Shown here piece after piece: positions 36,517 to 45,765 of a stretch of 64,000 bases of DNA. Position 1 is the stretch's first letter. Each line of letters opens with the position of its first letter. The position numbers and the translations under genes are program-made. The DNA comes from Streptomyces macrolidinus (lineage in GTDB: Bacteria; Actinomycetota; Actinomycetes; Streptomycetales; Streptomycetaceae). The stretch covers positions 124,001 through 188,000 of the forward strand of contig NZ_JAMWMR010000006.1 of NCBI RefSeq assembly GCF_023887685.1, written 5' to 3'. Under the pieces are notes generated by a model, which made no database searches, was not told the origin of the DNA, and saw only the letters and a program-made list of their open reading frames with translations.

Positions 36517-38220
36517 TCAGCCGGTGAGGAGGTCGTGCACGATCTCACCGCCGAGCACCGTCAGCGTCACCGGCAGCTCCGGGATGTCGTGCGGATCGGC
36601 GCTCAGCAGGTCGCCGCCCAGCACGCACAGGTCGGCGACCTTCCCGACCTCCAGCGTGCCCTTCCAGTCGTCCGCGAAGTCCTGCCACGCGCCGCCGGCC
36701 GTGTAGGTGCGTACGGCCTCGGCGAGGGTGATGCGCTGATCGGGGCCGCTCACCCGACCCTTGGCCTTCGACTCGCGCAGCAGCATGGTGGCGATGCCCT
36801 GCCGCCAGTCGGGGAGCGTGACGGGCGCGTCGGAACTGCTCGCCACGGTGACCCCCGCGTCGATGGCGTCCCGGTAGGGCCACTCGTACGCGGCCCGCTC
36901 CGGACCGACGAGTTCCTCCTCCAGGTCGGCGATCGTCCACTTGATGGTGGGGTTCATGTTGGCCCCGAACCCGTGCTCGGCCAACCGCTTCATGCTGCGG
37001 GCGGTGAGGAAGTCGCCGTGGATGACGTAGTGCCGGGCGTCGGGACGGGGATGCGCCTCGGCGGCGACCTCGAAGGCGTCGACGACGGTGTCGATGCCCC
37101 GGTCCCCGGTCACATGGACGCCGACCTGGTAACCGGCGGCGTGCGCGTGCCGCACCATCTCGCGGACCTCGGCGACCCGCTCGTCGTCGGTCTCGCCGGC
37201 CACGCACAGCGCGCCGCAGCCGCCGCCGAGATACGCCTCGTGCATCCACGCCGTCTTGTTCGGCGGGATGCCGTCGGCGAAGATCTTCACGCCGATGACG
37301 TTCAGCCGACGCGGGTCCTCGCTCGCCGACACCTCCATCCCGTCCAAAGCGCGGGCGAACTCCGCCCCGGTGCCGGACATGCCGACCGGCAGGAGCAACA
37401 CACTCACGCGCGCGGTGAGTTCGCCGTCGGACAGCAGTTGCCGGTAGACATCGAGGGTCTCCCCGGCCAGCGCACCGCCCATGATCTGCTCACCGCCTGG
37501 GCCGAGGCCCGGCTCGGTGTAACTGGTGATGCCGAGCGCGCGCAGGTGCGCCAGCGTCGAGCGGATCGCCGTGGCCCGGGTCTCCCGGGTGAGCGGGGGC
37601 AGCACCTGCTGGACACTCACCTGGGCGCCTTCCCGCAACAGCCCGGTGGGCTCTCCGGAGCCGTCCGTGACGATGACTCCGCCAGGGGGCGCGGGGGTCG
37701 CCCGGTCCACTCCCGCGCGCCGGAGCGCGGCGGAGTTCACCCAGCAGGCGTGTCCGGAGAAGTCCTGCAGCAGGACCGGGTGGTGCGGGCTGACGGCGTC
37801 GAGGTCGTGGCGGGTCGGCAGCCGCGAGGGGTCGGCCACGCACTCGGCGAGATAGCCGGGGTCCCAGCCGATGCCCGTGATCCACTGACCGGGCGGGGTG
37901 CGCTCGGCGGCCTGCCGCACCGCTTCGGTGATGTCGGCGATCGACTCCACGGCGGGGTGGCCGAGGTCGAGCGAGAGCGGGGGCGAGGCGACGCCGAAGG
38001 CACAGCCGTGCAGATGGGAGTCGTTGATGCCGGGCAGCAGCGTGCCGCCCCGCAGGTCGATGACGCGGGTGTCCGGGCCCGTCAGGGCGTCGATCTCGGC
38101 GCGATTCCCGACAGCCGTGATGGTGTCCCCGGTGACGGCGAGGGCGGAGGCGAGGGCGAAGTCGGCGTTCACGGTCAGCACGGAGCCGTTGACGAAGACC
38201 AGGTCGGCGAAGGCGGGCAA
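36517..38220 (-). CDS. Amidohydrolase family 3 protein (YtcJ-like)
   Basis: A 567-residue cytoplasmic metal-dependent hydrolase with the family N-terminus LVFVNGSVLTVNADF, PGINDSHLHG (HxH), VIGVKIFADGIPPNKTAWM (near-active-site Lys), VHVTGDRGIDTVVDAFE and ASSSDAPVTLPDWRQGI (metal Asp). Such proteins hydrolyse amides or formamides. TTG 38220 follows GGGAG and begins exactly at the conserved N-terminal strand; the 34 upstream codons look untranslated. It lies 43 bp before the LuxR gene. Confidence 0.88.
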   Translation of the reverse strand: MPAFADLVFVNGSVLTVNADFALASALAVTGDTITAVGNRAEIDALTGPDTRVIDLRGGTLLPGINDSHLHGCAFGVASPPLSLDLGHPAVESIADITEAVRQAAERTPPGQWITGIGWDPGYLAECVADPSRLPTRHDLDAVSPHHPVLLQDFSGHACWVNSAALRRAGVDRATPAPPGGVIVTDGSGEPTGLLREGAQVSVQQVLPPLTRETRATAIRSTLAHLRALGITSYTEPGLGPGGEQIMGGALAGETLDVYRQLLSDGELTARVSVLLLPVGMSGTGAEFARALDGMEVSASEDPRRLNVIGVKIFADGIPPNKTAWMHEAYLGGGCGALCVAGETDDERVAEVREMVRHAHAAGYQVGVHVTGDRGIDTVVDAFEVAAEAHPRPDARHYVIHGDFLTARSMKRLAEHGFGANMNPTIKWTIADLEEELVGPERAAYEWPYRDAIDAGVTVASSSDAPVTLPDWRQGIATMLLRESKAKGRVSGPDQRITLAEAVRTYTAGGAWQDFADDWKGTLEVGKVADLCVLGGDLLSADPHDIPELPVTLTVLGGEIVHDLLTG

Positions 38221-38438
38221 GGCAACTCCCGGGCAGGACGCGGGTGGACGGCGGGACACCCCGGGGCGCACTCGGGGTGGGAGCGACTCTGCGATGTCAC
38301 CCCGGTGCCGCGCATCGGTCATTCGACCGATGTGCCGGTACGACGGACAGGGCTGATCCTGAAGCGCGGAGAACGAGGATCGCTCATGCCGGTGGGTATC
38401 CCGTACGTGTGCCGATCGCCGGGTGGTTCGTCAACGAG

Positions 38439-38488
38439 GACGGCCGCCGTACGAACGTGCCCGCGGGCAGATCCGTACGGCGGCCGTC
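38439..38488. terminator. Large inverted repeat between protease and amidohydrolase genes
   Basis: GACGGCCGCCGTACG (38439-38453) and CGTACGGCGGCCGTC (38474-38488) form a perfect 15-bp stem just after the protease stop. The 20-nt loop contains an inner CCCGCGGGC palindrome. Probable protease terminator. Confidence 0.8.
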
Positions 38489-38496
38489 TCTACGAA

Positions 38497-39402
38497 CTAG
38501 GCCTGGGGCTTGCGGAGTTGGCATCCCTTGCGGTTCAGGTCGAGCTTGCTGCCGTCGACGACGCACGGCACGATCCCGTACGTCTCCTGCGCGTAGTGCG
38601 TGCCCTGGCGGACGGTGATACGTCCCTTGCGGTCGACCTCGCAGGGGTTGTTGAGCGTGCACTGCTCGCCGTCGTCGTTACCGGTGTTGTTGACGGCGAT
38701 CACGCGGCCGGTGTGGTCGTCGATCACCGGGGAGCCGGAGGTGCCGCCGATGGTGTGGCACGAGGGCGTGTAGCGCACCGAGTCCTTCCAGGTCCACCAG
38801 TACTCCTTGAGCTGGTCCACGAACCCGTCGACGGAGCACTTGTACTGCTCCTTCCAGTACCCGGACACCACGGTGATCTCGGTGTTCTTGCGGGGGTGGC
38901 GCGGGTCGAGCAGCAGGGGCCGTACGTGGTACTTGCTCTCGATCTCGGCGTAGGCGGTGGTCGTCCGGTACAGCGAGACATCGGTGTCGGTCATCGTCGC
39001 GTACGAGATCTGGTCGGCCTGGAGCGTGCCGAGCACCCCGGCGTCCGCGTCGAGCAGCTTGAACGTACGGGTGGACGGCTGGTCCACGATGACCTGGCCC
39101 GCCTTCGGGAAGCCGCTCTCGATGCAGTGCCCGTTGGACAGCACGAGCGCGGGGTCGTCGGGCCGTGACTGCGGGGTGCGCACGACGGAGCCGGAACAGT
39201 TGCTGAGCGCGACGGTACCGGCGAACGTGACGGGCGCGTCGTTCGGTCTCGCGCGGGTACCGGCGTCTCCGCCCGCGGTCTGCGCGACGGCGGGTGCCGC
39301 GCCCGCGCCCGCCAGGGCGAGCGCGAACACCGTGCCGGTGAGCGCCTTGCCGATCCTCGGTGAACGACGTGTCGTGCGTGTCATCGGTGCTGCGGGTGAC
39401 AT
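38497..39402 (-). CDS. Secreted trypsin-like serine protease (S1)
   Basis: A 301-residue precursor with a signal peptide (TVFALALAGAGAAPAVA then QTAGG). The catalytic triad is visible: His in LSNGHCIESG, Asp in TDTDVSLYR and Ser in IGGTSGSPVIDD. Five cysteines in the C-terminal half suggest disulfides. MSP at 39402 is the likely start (a GGGGG site 10 nt upstream); MTR six residues later is an alternative. The frame extends a further 30 codons upstream. Extracellular proteolysis is the obvious role. Confidence 0.85.
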   Translation of the reverse strand: MSPAAPMTRTTRRSPRIGKALTGTVFALALAGAGAAPAVAQTAGGDAGTRARPNDAPVTFAGTVALSNCSGSVVRTPQSRPDDPALVLSNGHCIESGFPKAGQVIVDQPSTRTFKLLDADAGVLGTLQADQISYATMTDTDVSLYRTTTAYAEIESKYHVRPLLLDPRHPRKNTEITVVSGYWKEQYKCSVDGFVDQLKEYWWTWKDSVRYTPSCHTIGGTSGSPVIDDHTGRVIAVNNTGNDDGEQCTLNNPCEVDRKGRITVRQGTHYAQETYGIVPCVVDGSKLDLNRKGCQLRKPQA

Positions 39403-39553
39403 TGGGTGGAGCCCCCTTGCCGACGCCGAATGCGACGTCTGTAGCCGATGGTTGCCGTGCGCATTCTTCGGTGCGGACGAGCGGCGGGACAAGGGGTTGG
39501 ATCAACTCCGTTTCCCAAGTCGGCTCCGGCAAGGGGAGCTTGACCTGGTTCGG

Positions 39554-40756
39554 TCAGCAACTGATCGGCGAGGAGCCGACAGCCACGTCGTCGAACCACA
39601 GGGTGTCGTCACCGCCGCCGTAGCTCTCCCAGCCGAGGCGCAGGCCGGTGGGGCGCGGTGCGGTGGTGCGGGACAGCCACTGCTGGTCGATGTCCGGGGT
39701 GGGGACACCGTCCGCGTGCAGTCCGGGCACCTGCTGGTCGCCCAGCCAGGTGTCGAGGTGGCCGTTCGACGTGTCGATCATGAATCGCAGACACTGCCAA
39801 CTGCCGGTCGGCAGCGGCTTGCTCTGCGCGACACCGGCCGGGCTCTGCGCGGGCAGGGTGGCGTCGTCGATCTCGCGGTTCCACTGCAGGGCGCTGTTCT
39901 GGCCGCCGATGCGCAGCGCCTTGCCGCCCTGGGAGCTGTCGGGCATGGAGACGAAGGCGACATGCCCTGCGGGGAGCGCGGTGGTGTGTCGGACCCACAT
40001 ACGGAGGTACAGGGGACTCACCGACGACAGGTTCGCTGTCGTAGCGACGAAGGCGTGGTTGCAGTAACCGCCCTTGCCGTCCACCCGCATCGACTTGCCG
40101 CCGCTGTGCGCGACGGAGGTGTCGACCGTGACCGTGCCGGTGCCCTGGCAGTCAGGTGCCGCGAACTGCCAGGCGCCGGAGGGCGTGGAGCCGCTCTGGT
40201 CCTCGAACCCGGAGCAGAGCACGGCACCACCGCAGTCACCGCCGGGCGGCGGAGTCGTCGGAGGCGGGGTGGTGGGAGGTGTCGTGGGCGGGGTTCCCGG
40301 ATCGGTCGGCGTCGTGGTGTCGCCGCAGGCCACGCCGTTGACCGCGAAGTCGGTCGGCGTGGGGTTGGCGGACTGGTAGGTCCCCTGGATGCCGAAGTCG
40401 GCCGAACCGCCCGTCGCCAGGCCGCCGTTCCATCCAGCGTCCGTGACGGTGACGGACTTGCCGCTCTGGGAGGCGATGGCGTTCCATGCCGAAGTCACCT
40501 GCTGGTCACCGCCGTACGTCCAGGTCAGACGCCAACTGGTGAGCGCCGGGCCGAGGTTGGTGACCTTGATGGCGGCGGTGTAACCGCCGGACCACTGGTT
40601 GACGGTGTAGTCGACCCGGCAGCCGGAGTCCGCGGCGCTGCTGGGGGGTGCCGCGATGACGGCGGACAGCAGCAGCCCGAGGGCCGAGAAGGCCGCCAGT
40701 GCCGCCCATGTCCAGGGTCGATGCCGTAATCGCGTGACGAGAGTGCGCGTGTGCAT
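39554..40756 (-). CDS. Secreted CBM2 protein with Cip1-like C-terminal domain
   Basis: A 400-residue secreted protein with a signal peptide up to SSAADS, then a family 2 cellulose-binding module (residues about 45-140; CRVDYTVNQWSGGYTAAIKV, WRLTWTYGGDQQV, WNGGLATGGSADFG). A Pro/Thr linker follows, then a C-terminal domain reading LCSGFEDQSGSTPSGAWQF, YCNHAFVAT and TLWFDDVAVGSSP. The C-terminal part resembles fungal Cip1-like cellulose-induced proteins (lyase-fold), which I recall but cannot verify. ATG 40756; a perfect CebR-type operator lies 46 bp upstream. Confidence 0.8.
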   Translation of the reverse strand: MHTRTLVTRLRHRPWTWAALAAFSALGLLLSAVIAAPPSSAADSGCRVDYTVNQWSGGYTAAIKVTNLGPALTSWRLTWTYGGDQQVTSAWNAIASQSGKSVTVTDAGWNGGLATGGSADFGIQGTYQSANPTPTDFAVNGVACGDTTTPTDPGTPPTTPPTTPPPTTPPPGGDCGGAVLCSGFEDQSGSTPSGAWQFAAPDCQGTGTVTVDTSVAHSGGKSMRVDGKGGYCNHAFVATTANLSSVSPLYLRMWVRHTTALPAGHVAFVSMPDSSQGGKALRIGGQNSALQWNREIDDATLPAQSPAGVAQSKPLPTGSWQCLRFMIDTSNGHLDTWLGDQQVPGLHADGVPTPDIDQQWLSRTTAPRPTGLRLGWESYGGGDDTLWFDDVAVGSSPISC

Positions 40757-40801
40757 GGTTGCCTCCGGGACAGGGGTGGGTGGAGTACCGACCCGCAAGT
40801 G

Positions 40802-40815
40802 TGGGAGCGCTCCCA
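40802..40815. promoter_or_regulatory. CebR operator (TGGGAGCGCTCCCA)
   Basis: A perfect 14-bp palindrome identical to the consensus site of the cellobiose/cellotriose repressor CebR in Streptomyces. It lies 46 bp upstream of the CBM2 gene start on the same strand, so the gene is probably induced by cello-oligosaccharides. It sits just downstream of the XRE-cupin gene stop. Confidence 0.88.
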
Positions 40816-40825
40816 TATATGACAA

Positions 40826-41452
40826 CTACTTTGATCGTGCACTGTCAATGCGCGCGGGGGTCGAATCCGTACGGGAGCGGGGCTTGGCCCGGACATGGAC
40901 GCGTTCTCCCTGGGGGCCGAACAGGCTGAGGATCTCCACGGGGGAGTCGCCCGTGGGGCCGAACCAGTGCGGCAGGCGGGTGTCGAACTCGGCGGCCTCG
41001 CCCGGTCCCATGATCAGGTCGTGGTCGGCCAGGACGAGCCGCAGGCGGCCGGAGAGGACGTACAGCCACTCGTACCCCTCGTGCGTGACCGGCTCGGGCC
41101 GGTTCTGGTGCGCGGGGATGATCGACTTCCAGGCCTGCAGACCTCCGGGCTGGGCCGACAGCGAGATCATCGTGCGGCCCTTGTGGACGCGGGGTCTGAG
41201 GCGGATGCGCGGGTCGCCGACCTCGGGCGCCCCGACGAGTTCGTCCAGGGGAACTTGGTGGGCCTGCGCGATGGGCAGCAGCAGTTCCAGGCTCGGGCGG
41301 CGCAGGCCCGACTCCAGTCTCGACAGCGTGCTCTTGGAGATGCCGGTGGCCTCGGCCAGCGCCGACAGGGTCACGCCGCGCTGGGTCCGGATGCGCCTGA
41401 GGCGGGGGCCGACCTGGGCCAGGGTCGCGGCGATCGGTGATTGCTCGTCCAT
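40826..41452 (-). CDS. XRE-cupin transcriptional regulator
   Basis: A 208-residue regulator: an N-terminal XRE helix-turn-helix (GVTLSALAEATGISKSTLSR) and a C-terminal cupin domain (THEGYEWLYVLSGRLRLVL, EAAEFDTRLPHWFGPTG) that would bind a small ligand. Two-domain XRE-cupin regulators (PuuR/MerR-like family) usually control nearby catabolic or transport genes. The divergent side has no clear target gene, only a short open segment of uncertain coding value. MDEQSP at 41452 is the start. Confidence 0.85.
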   Translation of the reverse strand: MDEQSPIAATLAQVGPRLRRIRTQRGVTLSALAEATGISKSTLSRLESGLRRPSLELLLPIAQAHQVPLDELVGAPEVGDPRIRLRPRVHKGRTMISLSAQPGGLQAWKSIIPAHQNRPEPVTHEGYEWLYVLSGRLRLVLADHDLIMGPGEAAEFDTRLPHWFGPTGDSPVEILSLFGPQGERVHVRAKPRSRTDSTPARIDSARSK

Positions 41453-41769
41453 GCCCCCATCTCACCTCCCGCGTCCCGGAAATGGCAACGGAAGTTGTCG
41501 CTATGGGGCCTGGCGCGCACGCTCGCGGCAGGAGGTCGTACCCGTGATCAATACGACGAATGACCGGAGTGAGGGCCGCCCTCGATGCCGGTGCGGGCGT
41601 CACCTCGGTCTCCTGGATCGGTGCGGGGCCGGCGCTGGTGACCGTGCCGATGGTGCTGCTCGACCGCGGGATCACGCGCCACCGCGGGACTTCAGCGTCG
41701 GCGGAACAGAGTCCGGTCGGTCGGCCTGGTCGGCGACCGTAGAGTCCGGCCGCCTTGCCTGGTCGGCGA
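41453..41769. other. Gap beside XRE-cupin regulator
   Basis: No convincing gene. A short plus-strand frame from 41560 (MTGVRAALDAGAGVTSVSW, hydrophobic) looks partly membrane-like and could be a remnant of the divergent target of the regulator, but it has no strong ribosome site and no recognised family. CCTGGTCGGCGA is directly repeated near 41727 and 41758. Confidence 0.4.
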
Positions 41770-41807
41770 GCAGGGAGCGTTGCCCTCACCAGGAGAACGC
41801 TCCCTGC
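41770..41807. terminator. Perfect hairpin near spermidine synthase-like gene
   Basis: GCAGGGAGCGTT (41770-41781) and AACGCTCCCTGC (41796-41807), a 12-bp perfect stem with a 14-nt loop, located just after the stop of the convergent membrane gene ending at 41857. Confidence 0.75.
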
Positions 41808-41856
41808 CGCGCGCGGACCGACCGGCGAGCGGCTCGACCGGCGAGCGGACCGGGCC

Positions 41857-43908
41857 CTACTGCCGGTCGGACGTCACCACCTCGTCCCGCACCGGTACGT
41901 GCGTCGACCGCTTGTCCGGTCCGCGCCCGGCGAACCGCATGGCGACGCACGCCCCCAGGTACAGCAGCGCGACCACCAGCAGAAGCGCCTGATAGCCCGT
42001 CACGAGTGCGAGGTACTCGAGTACACCGCCGGTCAGGGAGCCCAGCAGATTGGCGCCGAACGCGGAGGTGGGATCGGGGGCGAGCGCGAGACGGTCCGAG
42101 AAGATGAGGTTGGCGAAGAAGATGGGGGCGAAGGCGAGGGCGATGGCGGCGGCGAGCCGTCCGGCGAAGGGCAGCGCGAGCACGGCGTGCGCCGGGACGA
42201 GCCAGGCCACCGCGAGGGAGCCGAAGAGCAGGAGTTGCAGCAGTGGTTGGTTGACTCGCCGCAGTCTGCGCCGGACCTCGACCGCGCCGAGCACGGCGAG
42301 CAGGACACCGATGAAGACCAGGGCGTTGACCAGCCAGGTCGTACCGAAGTAGAGCGCGAAGCCGATCACGTTCTTCGTCTCGAGCAACATGAAGGCGGCG
42401 CCCATCAGGAACATGTCGGTGTAGCGGACCGTGCCCCGCAGCCGTACTCCGGTCAGGCGCACCGACAGCAGGGTGACCAGCAGGATCCCGCCCAGCACGC
42501 CCAGGTAGAGCGTGGGGATGCTCCGGTGCAGGAGATACGGGAACGGGTGGTCATCGGTCGCGGCTGCCGGGACCGCGCCGCTGGGCTGCCAGACCTGCTT
42601 GCACGACTGGTCGGCGGGTGTCATACCGGCCACCAGGACGGCCGCGTTCTTGGCGAACGTCGTCATACAGGGCGCATGGCCGTAGATGTCGTCGAGGGAT
42701 CCGGCGAAGCGGTCGATCAGCCAGCTCGTCCGGTAGTAGTTGTACATGGCGAAGGCACCGTGCGGTGCCAGGTGATCGCGCGCGGCCTCGAACGACTGCT
42801 GGGTGAACAGATAGCTCTCCAGGCGGAGGTTGCTCGCCCCGGACACCAGCGTGAGCGAATCGGGCAGCGCGAGGACGATGAGGTCGTACTTGTCCTTCGT
42901 CCGCTCCAAGTAGGCCCGGCCGTCGTTGATGTGGACGTGCACCCTGGGGTCGTCGTACGGCTTCGCGGGGTGGCGCTGCGCACCGATCTGCTGCAGCCGG
43001 GGATCGATCTCGACCGCGTCCACGCGCTCCGCGCCGTGTGCCAGCGCGACGGCGACGTCATTGCCGTTGCCCGCCCCGATGACCAGCACGCGCTTGTGCG
43101 GGTTGGTCGGCGTCCGGTCGTACGCCTGCCGGTAGAGCGAGTCCTTCTGCATCAGGTTCGACAGCGGCTCGATGGTCTGGTGCGGGACGCCGTTGGCGGA
43201 GATGCGGTACCCCGGGCCCGATGCCTTGGGCGCCACTTCGATCTTGTAGTACGGCGACCAGGAGATACCGGCGGTGGTCGTCTCCAGGAACAGCGCGGCG
43301 ACCATCGCCGTGAGGGGGACGGCGTAGCGCATGGTGTTGCGTCGGCCGCCGAGGGCCAGCAGGGCCATGGCGGCGATGACGCCCCAGACGACCGAGGGGG
43401 TGCCGAGCCGCGACAGCAGGGCGAAGAACACCGAGCCGGTGATGCTGCCGAGCAGGTCGAAGCGGTAGGCGTCGAGCGGGGGAAGCTGCCGGAAGAGATC
43501 GGCGGTGATCTTGCCGATCGCGACCATGATCACCGTGGTGAGCAGGAAGATGACCGGCAGCGTCACCCACTCGGGGAAGCCGGTGGTCTTCACGGAGGTG
43601 AAGTAGATGATCTGCTCACTGCTCTGACGCACCTGCACCGGACATGCGCGGACCAGGATGATGAGAAGCGCGAGCGGAACCGGTGCCCACTGTTTGATCC
43701 ACTGCCCACGCGAGGCGGGGATCAGGAACCCGAGGCCGATGCCGAGAAACGACCCCAGCAGGATGAAGTTGGAAAAGTAGCTGAGGTGGACGACGTTGGC
43801 GCCTGCCCATCTGATCAGCGCCAGCTCGACGAAGAGCATCGTGGCGCTGGCCAGCAGAAGCCACCACCGGACCGACCGGTCATTATGTCTTACTTCAGAC
43901 AGGTTCAT
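41857..43908 (-). CDS. Membrane spermidine synthase-like protein
   Basis: A 683-residue protein with about six N-terminal membrane helices, a central aminopropyltransferase-type methyltransferase fold (RVLVIGAGNGNDVAVALAHG, VDAVEIDPRLQQIGAQRHP, HINDGRAYLER), then about six more helices. Such membrane-embedded spermine/spermidine-synthase-like proteins are common in actinobacteria and of poorly known function. MNLSEVRHND at 43908 is the natural start. It is divergent from the Tat-exported hydrolase gene. Polyamine synthesis itself cannot be assumed. Confidence 0.85.
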   Translation of the reverse strand: MNLSEVRHNDRSVRWWLLLASATMLFVELALIRWAGANVVHLSYFSNFILLGSFLGIGLGFLIPASRGQWIKQWAPVPLALLIILVRACPVQVRQSSEQIIYFTSVKTTGFPEWVTLPVIFLLTTVIMVAIGKITADLFRQLPPLDAYRFDLLGSITGSVFFALLSRLGTPSVVWGVIAAMALLALGGRRNTMRYAVPLTAMVAALFLETTTAGISWSPYYKIEVAPKASGPGYRISANGVPHQTIEPLSNLMQKDSLYRQAYDRTPTNPHKRVLVIGAGNGNDVAVALAHGAERVDAVEIDPRLQQIGAQRHPAKPYDDPRVHVHINDGRAYLERTKDKYDLIVLALPDSLTLVSGASNLRLESYLFTQQSFEAARDHLAPHGAFAMYNYYRTSWLIDRFAGSLDDIYGHAPCMTTFAKNAAVLVAGMTPADQSCKQVWQPSGAVPAAATDDHPFPYLLHRSIPTLYLGVLGGILLVTLLSVRLTGVRLRGTVRYTDMFLMGAAFMLLETKNVIGFALYFGTTWLVNALVFIGVLLAVLGAVEVRRRLRRVNQPLLQLLLFGSLAVAWLVPAHAVLALPFAGRLAAAIALAFAPIFFANLIFSDRLALAPDPTSAFGANLLGSLTGGVLEYLALVTGYQALLLVVALLYLGACVAMRFAGRGPDKRSTHVPVRDEVVTSDRQ

Positions 43909-44149
43909 GCGGCCACGGTGCCGCCTTCGGGACGACTTCGCTCCGGGGGTGAGTCTGGTTCGGGAGCCGACCACTCGCGCGGGCCAGAGCGGATCGGCCG
44001 ACTGGAGGTACGGCTCGGCAAGGGGGCGTTGCCGACTGCACGAGGACGCGGACAGCCCTTGGGTGTCTACGCGGTCGTCTACGTACGTGGCTCGCCCGCT
44101 TTGGCGGGAGATGCAAGGATGTGTCGCGCGTCCAGCAGAAGGAGGGCCC

Positions 44150-44938
44150 GTGATCACACGTCGCCAGTTCTCGGTGCTCGGTGCCGCCGCGGCCTCGGTG
44201 GCCGTCGGGCCCTTGGCGCAGGCAGCGCAGGCAGCGCAGGCAGCGCAGGCAGCGCCGCGGGGGCGTTCGCCGGTGCGGCATGTGACGCTCGTCCACGGTG
44301 CCTACGCGGACGGCTCCTCCTGGTCGAAGGTGATTCCGTTGCTGCAGGCGGCAGGCCTGGAGGTGATCGCCGTGCAGAACCCGCTCACCTCGCTGCGGGA
44401 CGACGTCGCGGCGACCGAGCGGGCGCTGGCGCGGCAGGACGGTCCGACTCTTCTGGTCGGTCACTCCTATGGCGGAACGGTGATCTCCCAGGCGGGACTC
44501 GCGCCGACCGTCGCCGGGCTGGTCTACGTCGCCGCGCGGGCTCCGGACGCCGGTGAGGACTACCCCGCCGTCGCGGCCCGGTTCCCGGCTCCGCCGGTCG
44601 CCCGCGGGGTCGTCAAGGCCAACGGCTTTCAGTGGCTGAGCCGGCAGGCGTTCCTGCGCGACTTCGCCCATGACCTGCCCGAAGCCGAGGCGTTGAGGCT
44701 CTACGCGGTCCAGGGACCGCTCTCGACCGCTCCGTCGACGACGACCGTGGCGGCGTGGCGGCAGAAGCCCAGTTGGTACGCCGTCTCGAAGAACGACCGC
44801 ATCATCGATCCCGGTCTGCAACGCTTCCTGGCCGCCCGGATGCGTGCCCACACCGTCGAGGTGGACGCCGGACATCTGTCGCTGGTCTCGCGCCCCAAGG
44901 ACATCGCGGGACTGATCCTGGAGGCTGCCCGGGGGTGA
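44150..44938 (+). CDS. Tat-exported alpha/beta hydrolase
   Basis: A 262-residue protein with a twin-arginine signal (ITRRQFSVLGAAAASVAVG), then a repeated QAA stretch before the mature domain. The hydrolase fold has an oxyanion motif LVHGAYADGSSW, a catalytic Ser in LLVGHSYGGTVISQ and a His in VDAGHLSLV. GTG 44150 follows GGAGGG. A 9-bp DNA repeat (four perfect copies) sits within the signal peptide region, making its length variable between strains. Likely an esterase or haloperoxidase-like hydrolase; substrate unknown. Confidence 0.88.
   Translation: MITRRQFSVLGAAAASVAVGPLAQAAQAAQAAQAAPRGRSPVRHVTLVHGAYADGSSWSKVIPLLQAAGLEVIAVQNPLTSLRDDVAATERALARQDGPTLLVGHSYGGTVISQAGLAPTVAGLVYVAARAPDAGEDYPAVAARFPAPPVARGVVKANGFQWLSRQAFLRDFAHDLPEAEALRLYAVQGPLSTAPSTTTVAAWRQKPSWYAVSKNDRIIDPGLQRFLAARMRAHTVEVDAGHLSLVSRPKDIAGLILEAARG
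44216..44251 (+). repeat. Four tandem 9-bp units in hydrolase signal peptide
   Basis: GCGCAGGCA repeated perfectly four times, encoding AQA units between the hydrophobic core and the cleavage region. Slippage would change the signal length by whole codons. Confidence 0.9.
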
Positions 44939-45076
44939 TGGCCCGTCCAGCCCCTGTGCCCTGTCACCTTCGGCTGGCCGGAGACACCGGAGACACCGGA
45001 GACATTGGGGATCTCTCCGGCAGGCCCCTTGATGCCGTCTCGATGGTCTCGTCCAAGATGTCCCGGACAGGGACAG

Positions 45077-45607
45077 TTCGGCGGGGTCGAAGTCCACGCG
45101 GCCAACGGCCACTTGCTCCACCAGTTCCTGGCGACGGGCACCAACCACCGTACGGACGCCTACGGTGGCTCGGTCGCCGGGCGGATCCGGTTCGTGGTCG
45201 AGGTGGTTCGCGCGGTCGCCGACGCGATCGGTCCGGAGCGGGTGGGCCTGCGTATCTCGTCCGGGAACACCGTCAACGGCATCGATGAAGGGGACACCGC
45301 GAGCATCTACCCGGCGCTTTTTGCGGAGTTGGCGGGCACCGGCCTGGCCTACCTGCACCTCGTGTTCGCCGACCCGGACCAGCCTCCCGAGCGACGGCGG
45401 CCGAAGCGCGGGCGAGCGACTCCTGGCCGCGGGGGCCGACCTGATCGCGCTGGGCCGCGCCTTCTTGGCCAACCCCGACCTGGTCGCACGACTGCGCACG
45501 GGCGCACCGATCAACCAAGTACGGGACACGTACGCGATGTACGTCGGCGGAGAGACCGGGTACACCGACCACCCGACCCTGGCCGACGCGTACCGCGACA
45601 CCAACTC
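45077..45607 (+). pseudogene. NADH:flavin oxidoreductase (old yellow enzyme) remnant
   Basis: One frame gives FGGVEVHAANGHLLHQFLAT, TDAYGGSVAGRIRFVVEVV and RISSGNTVNGIDEGD, clearly the central part of an NemA/XenB-like enzyme. A change of frame and about 20-25 missing residues around 45385 lead to LPSDGGRSAGERLLAAGADL, ALGRAFLANPDLVARLRTGA and YVGGETGYTDHPTL in another frame. The N-terminal half, about 190 residues, is absent. Non-functional. Confidence 0.85.
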
Positions 45608-45765
45608 GCCTGTCTGTGCCGGAGCTTGTGGAGGTTCCGCGACCGTCCCCCGGCTGCTCCGCCGTCGCGGTCAGGCACCGTATCCGGATCGCACGGTTAC
45701 CGCGTCGAGACACGGTCTCGTTAGCCTCGGCGGTTGAAGATCACGGGGTGTACGGGGGTGGACGT

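Noticed and set aside
35764..39168. An 1134-codon plus-strand frame opposite the LuxR, YtcJ-type amidohydrolase and protease genes
   Set aside because: Antisense of genes with clear catalytic motifs; biased composition.
40410..40815. CebR box as operator of the XRE-cupin gene
   Set aside because: The palindrome lies downstream of that gene's stop and upstream of the CBM2 gene, so the CBM2 gene is the natural target.
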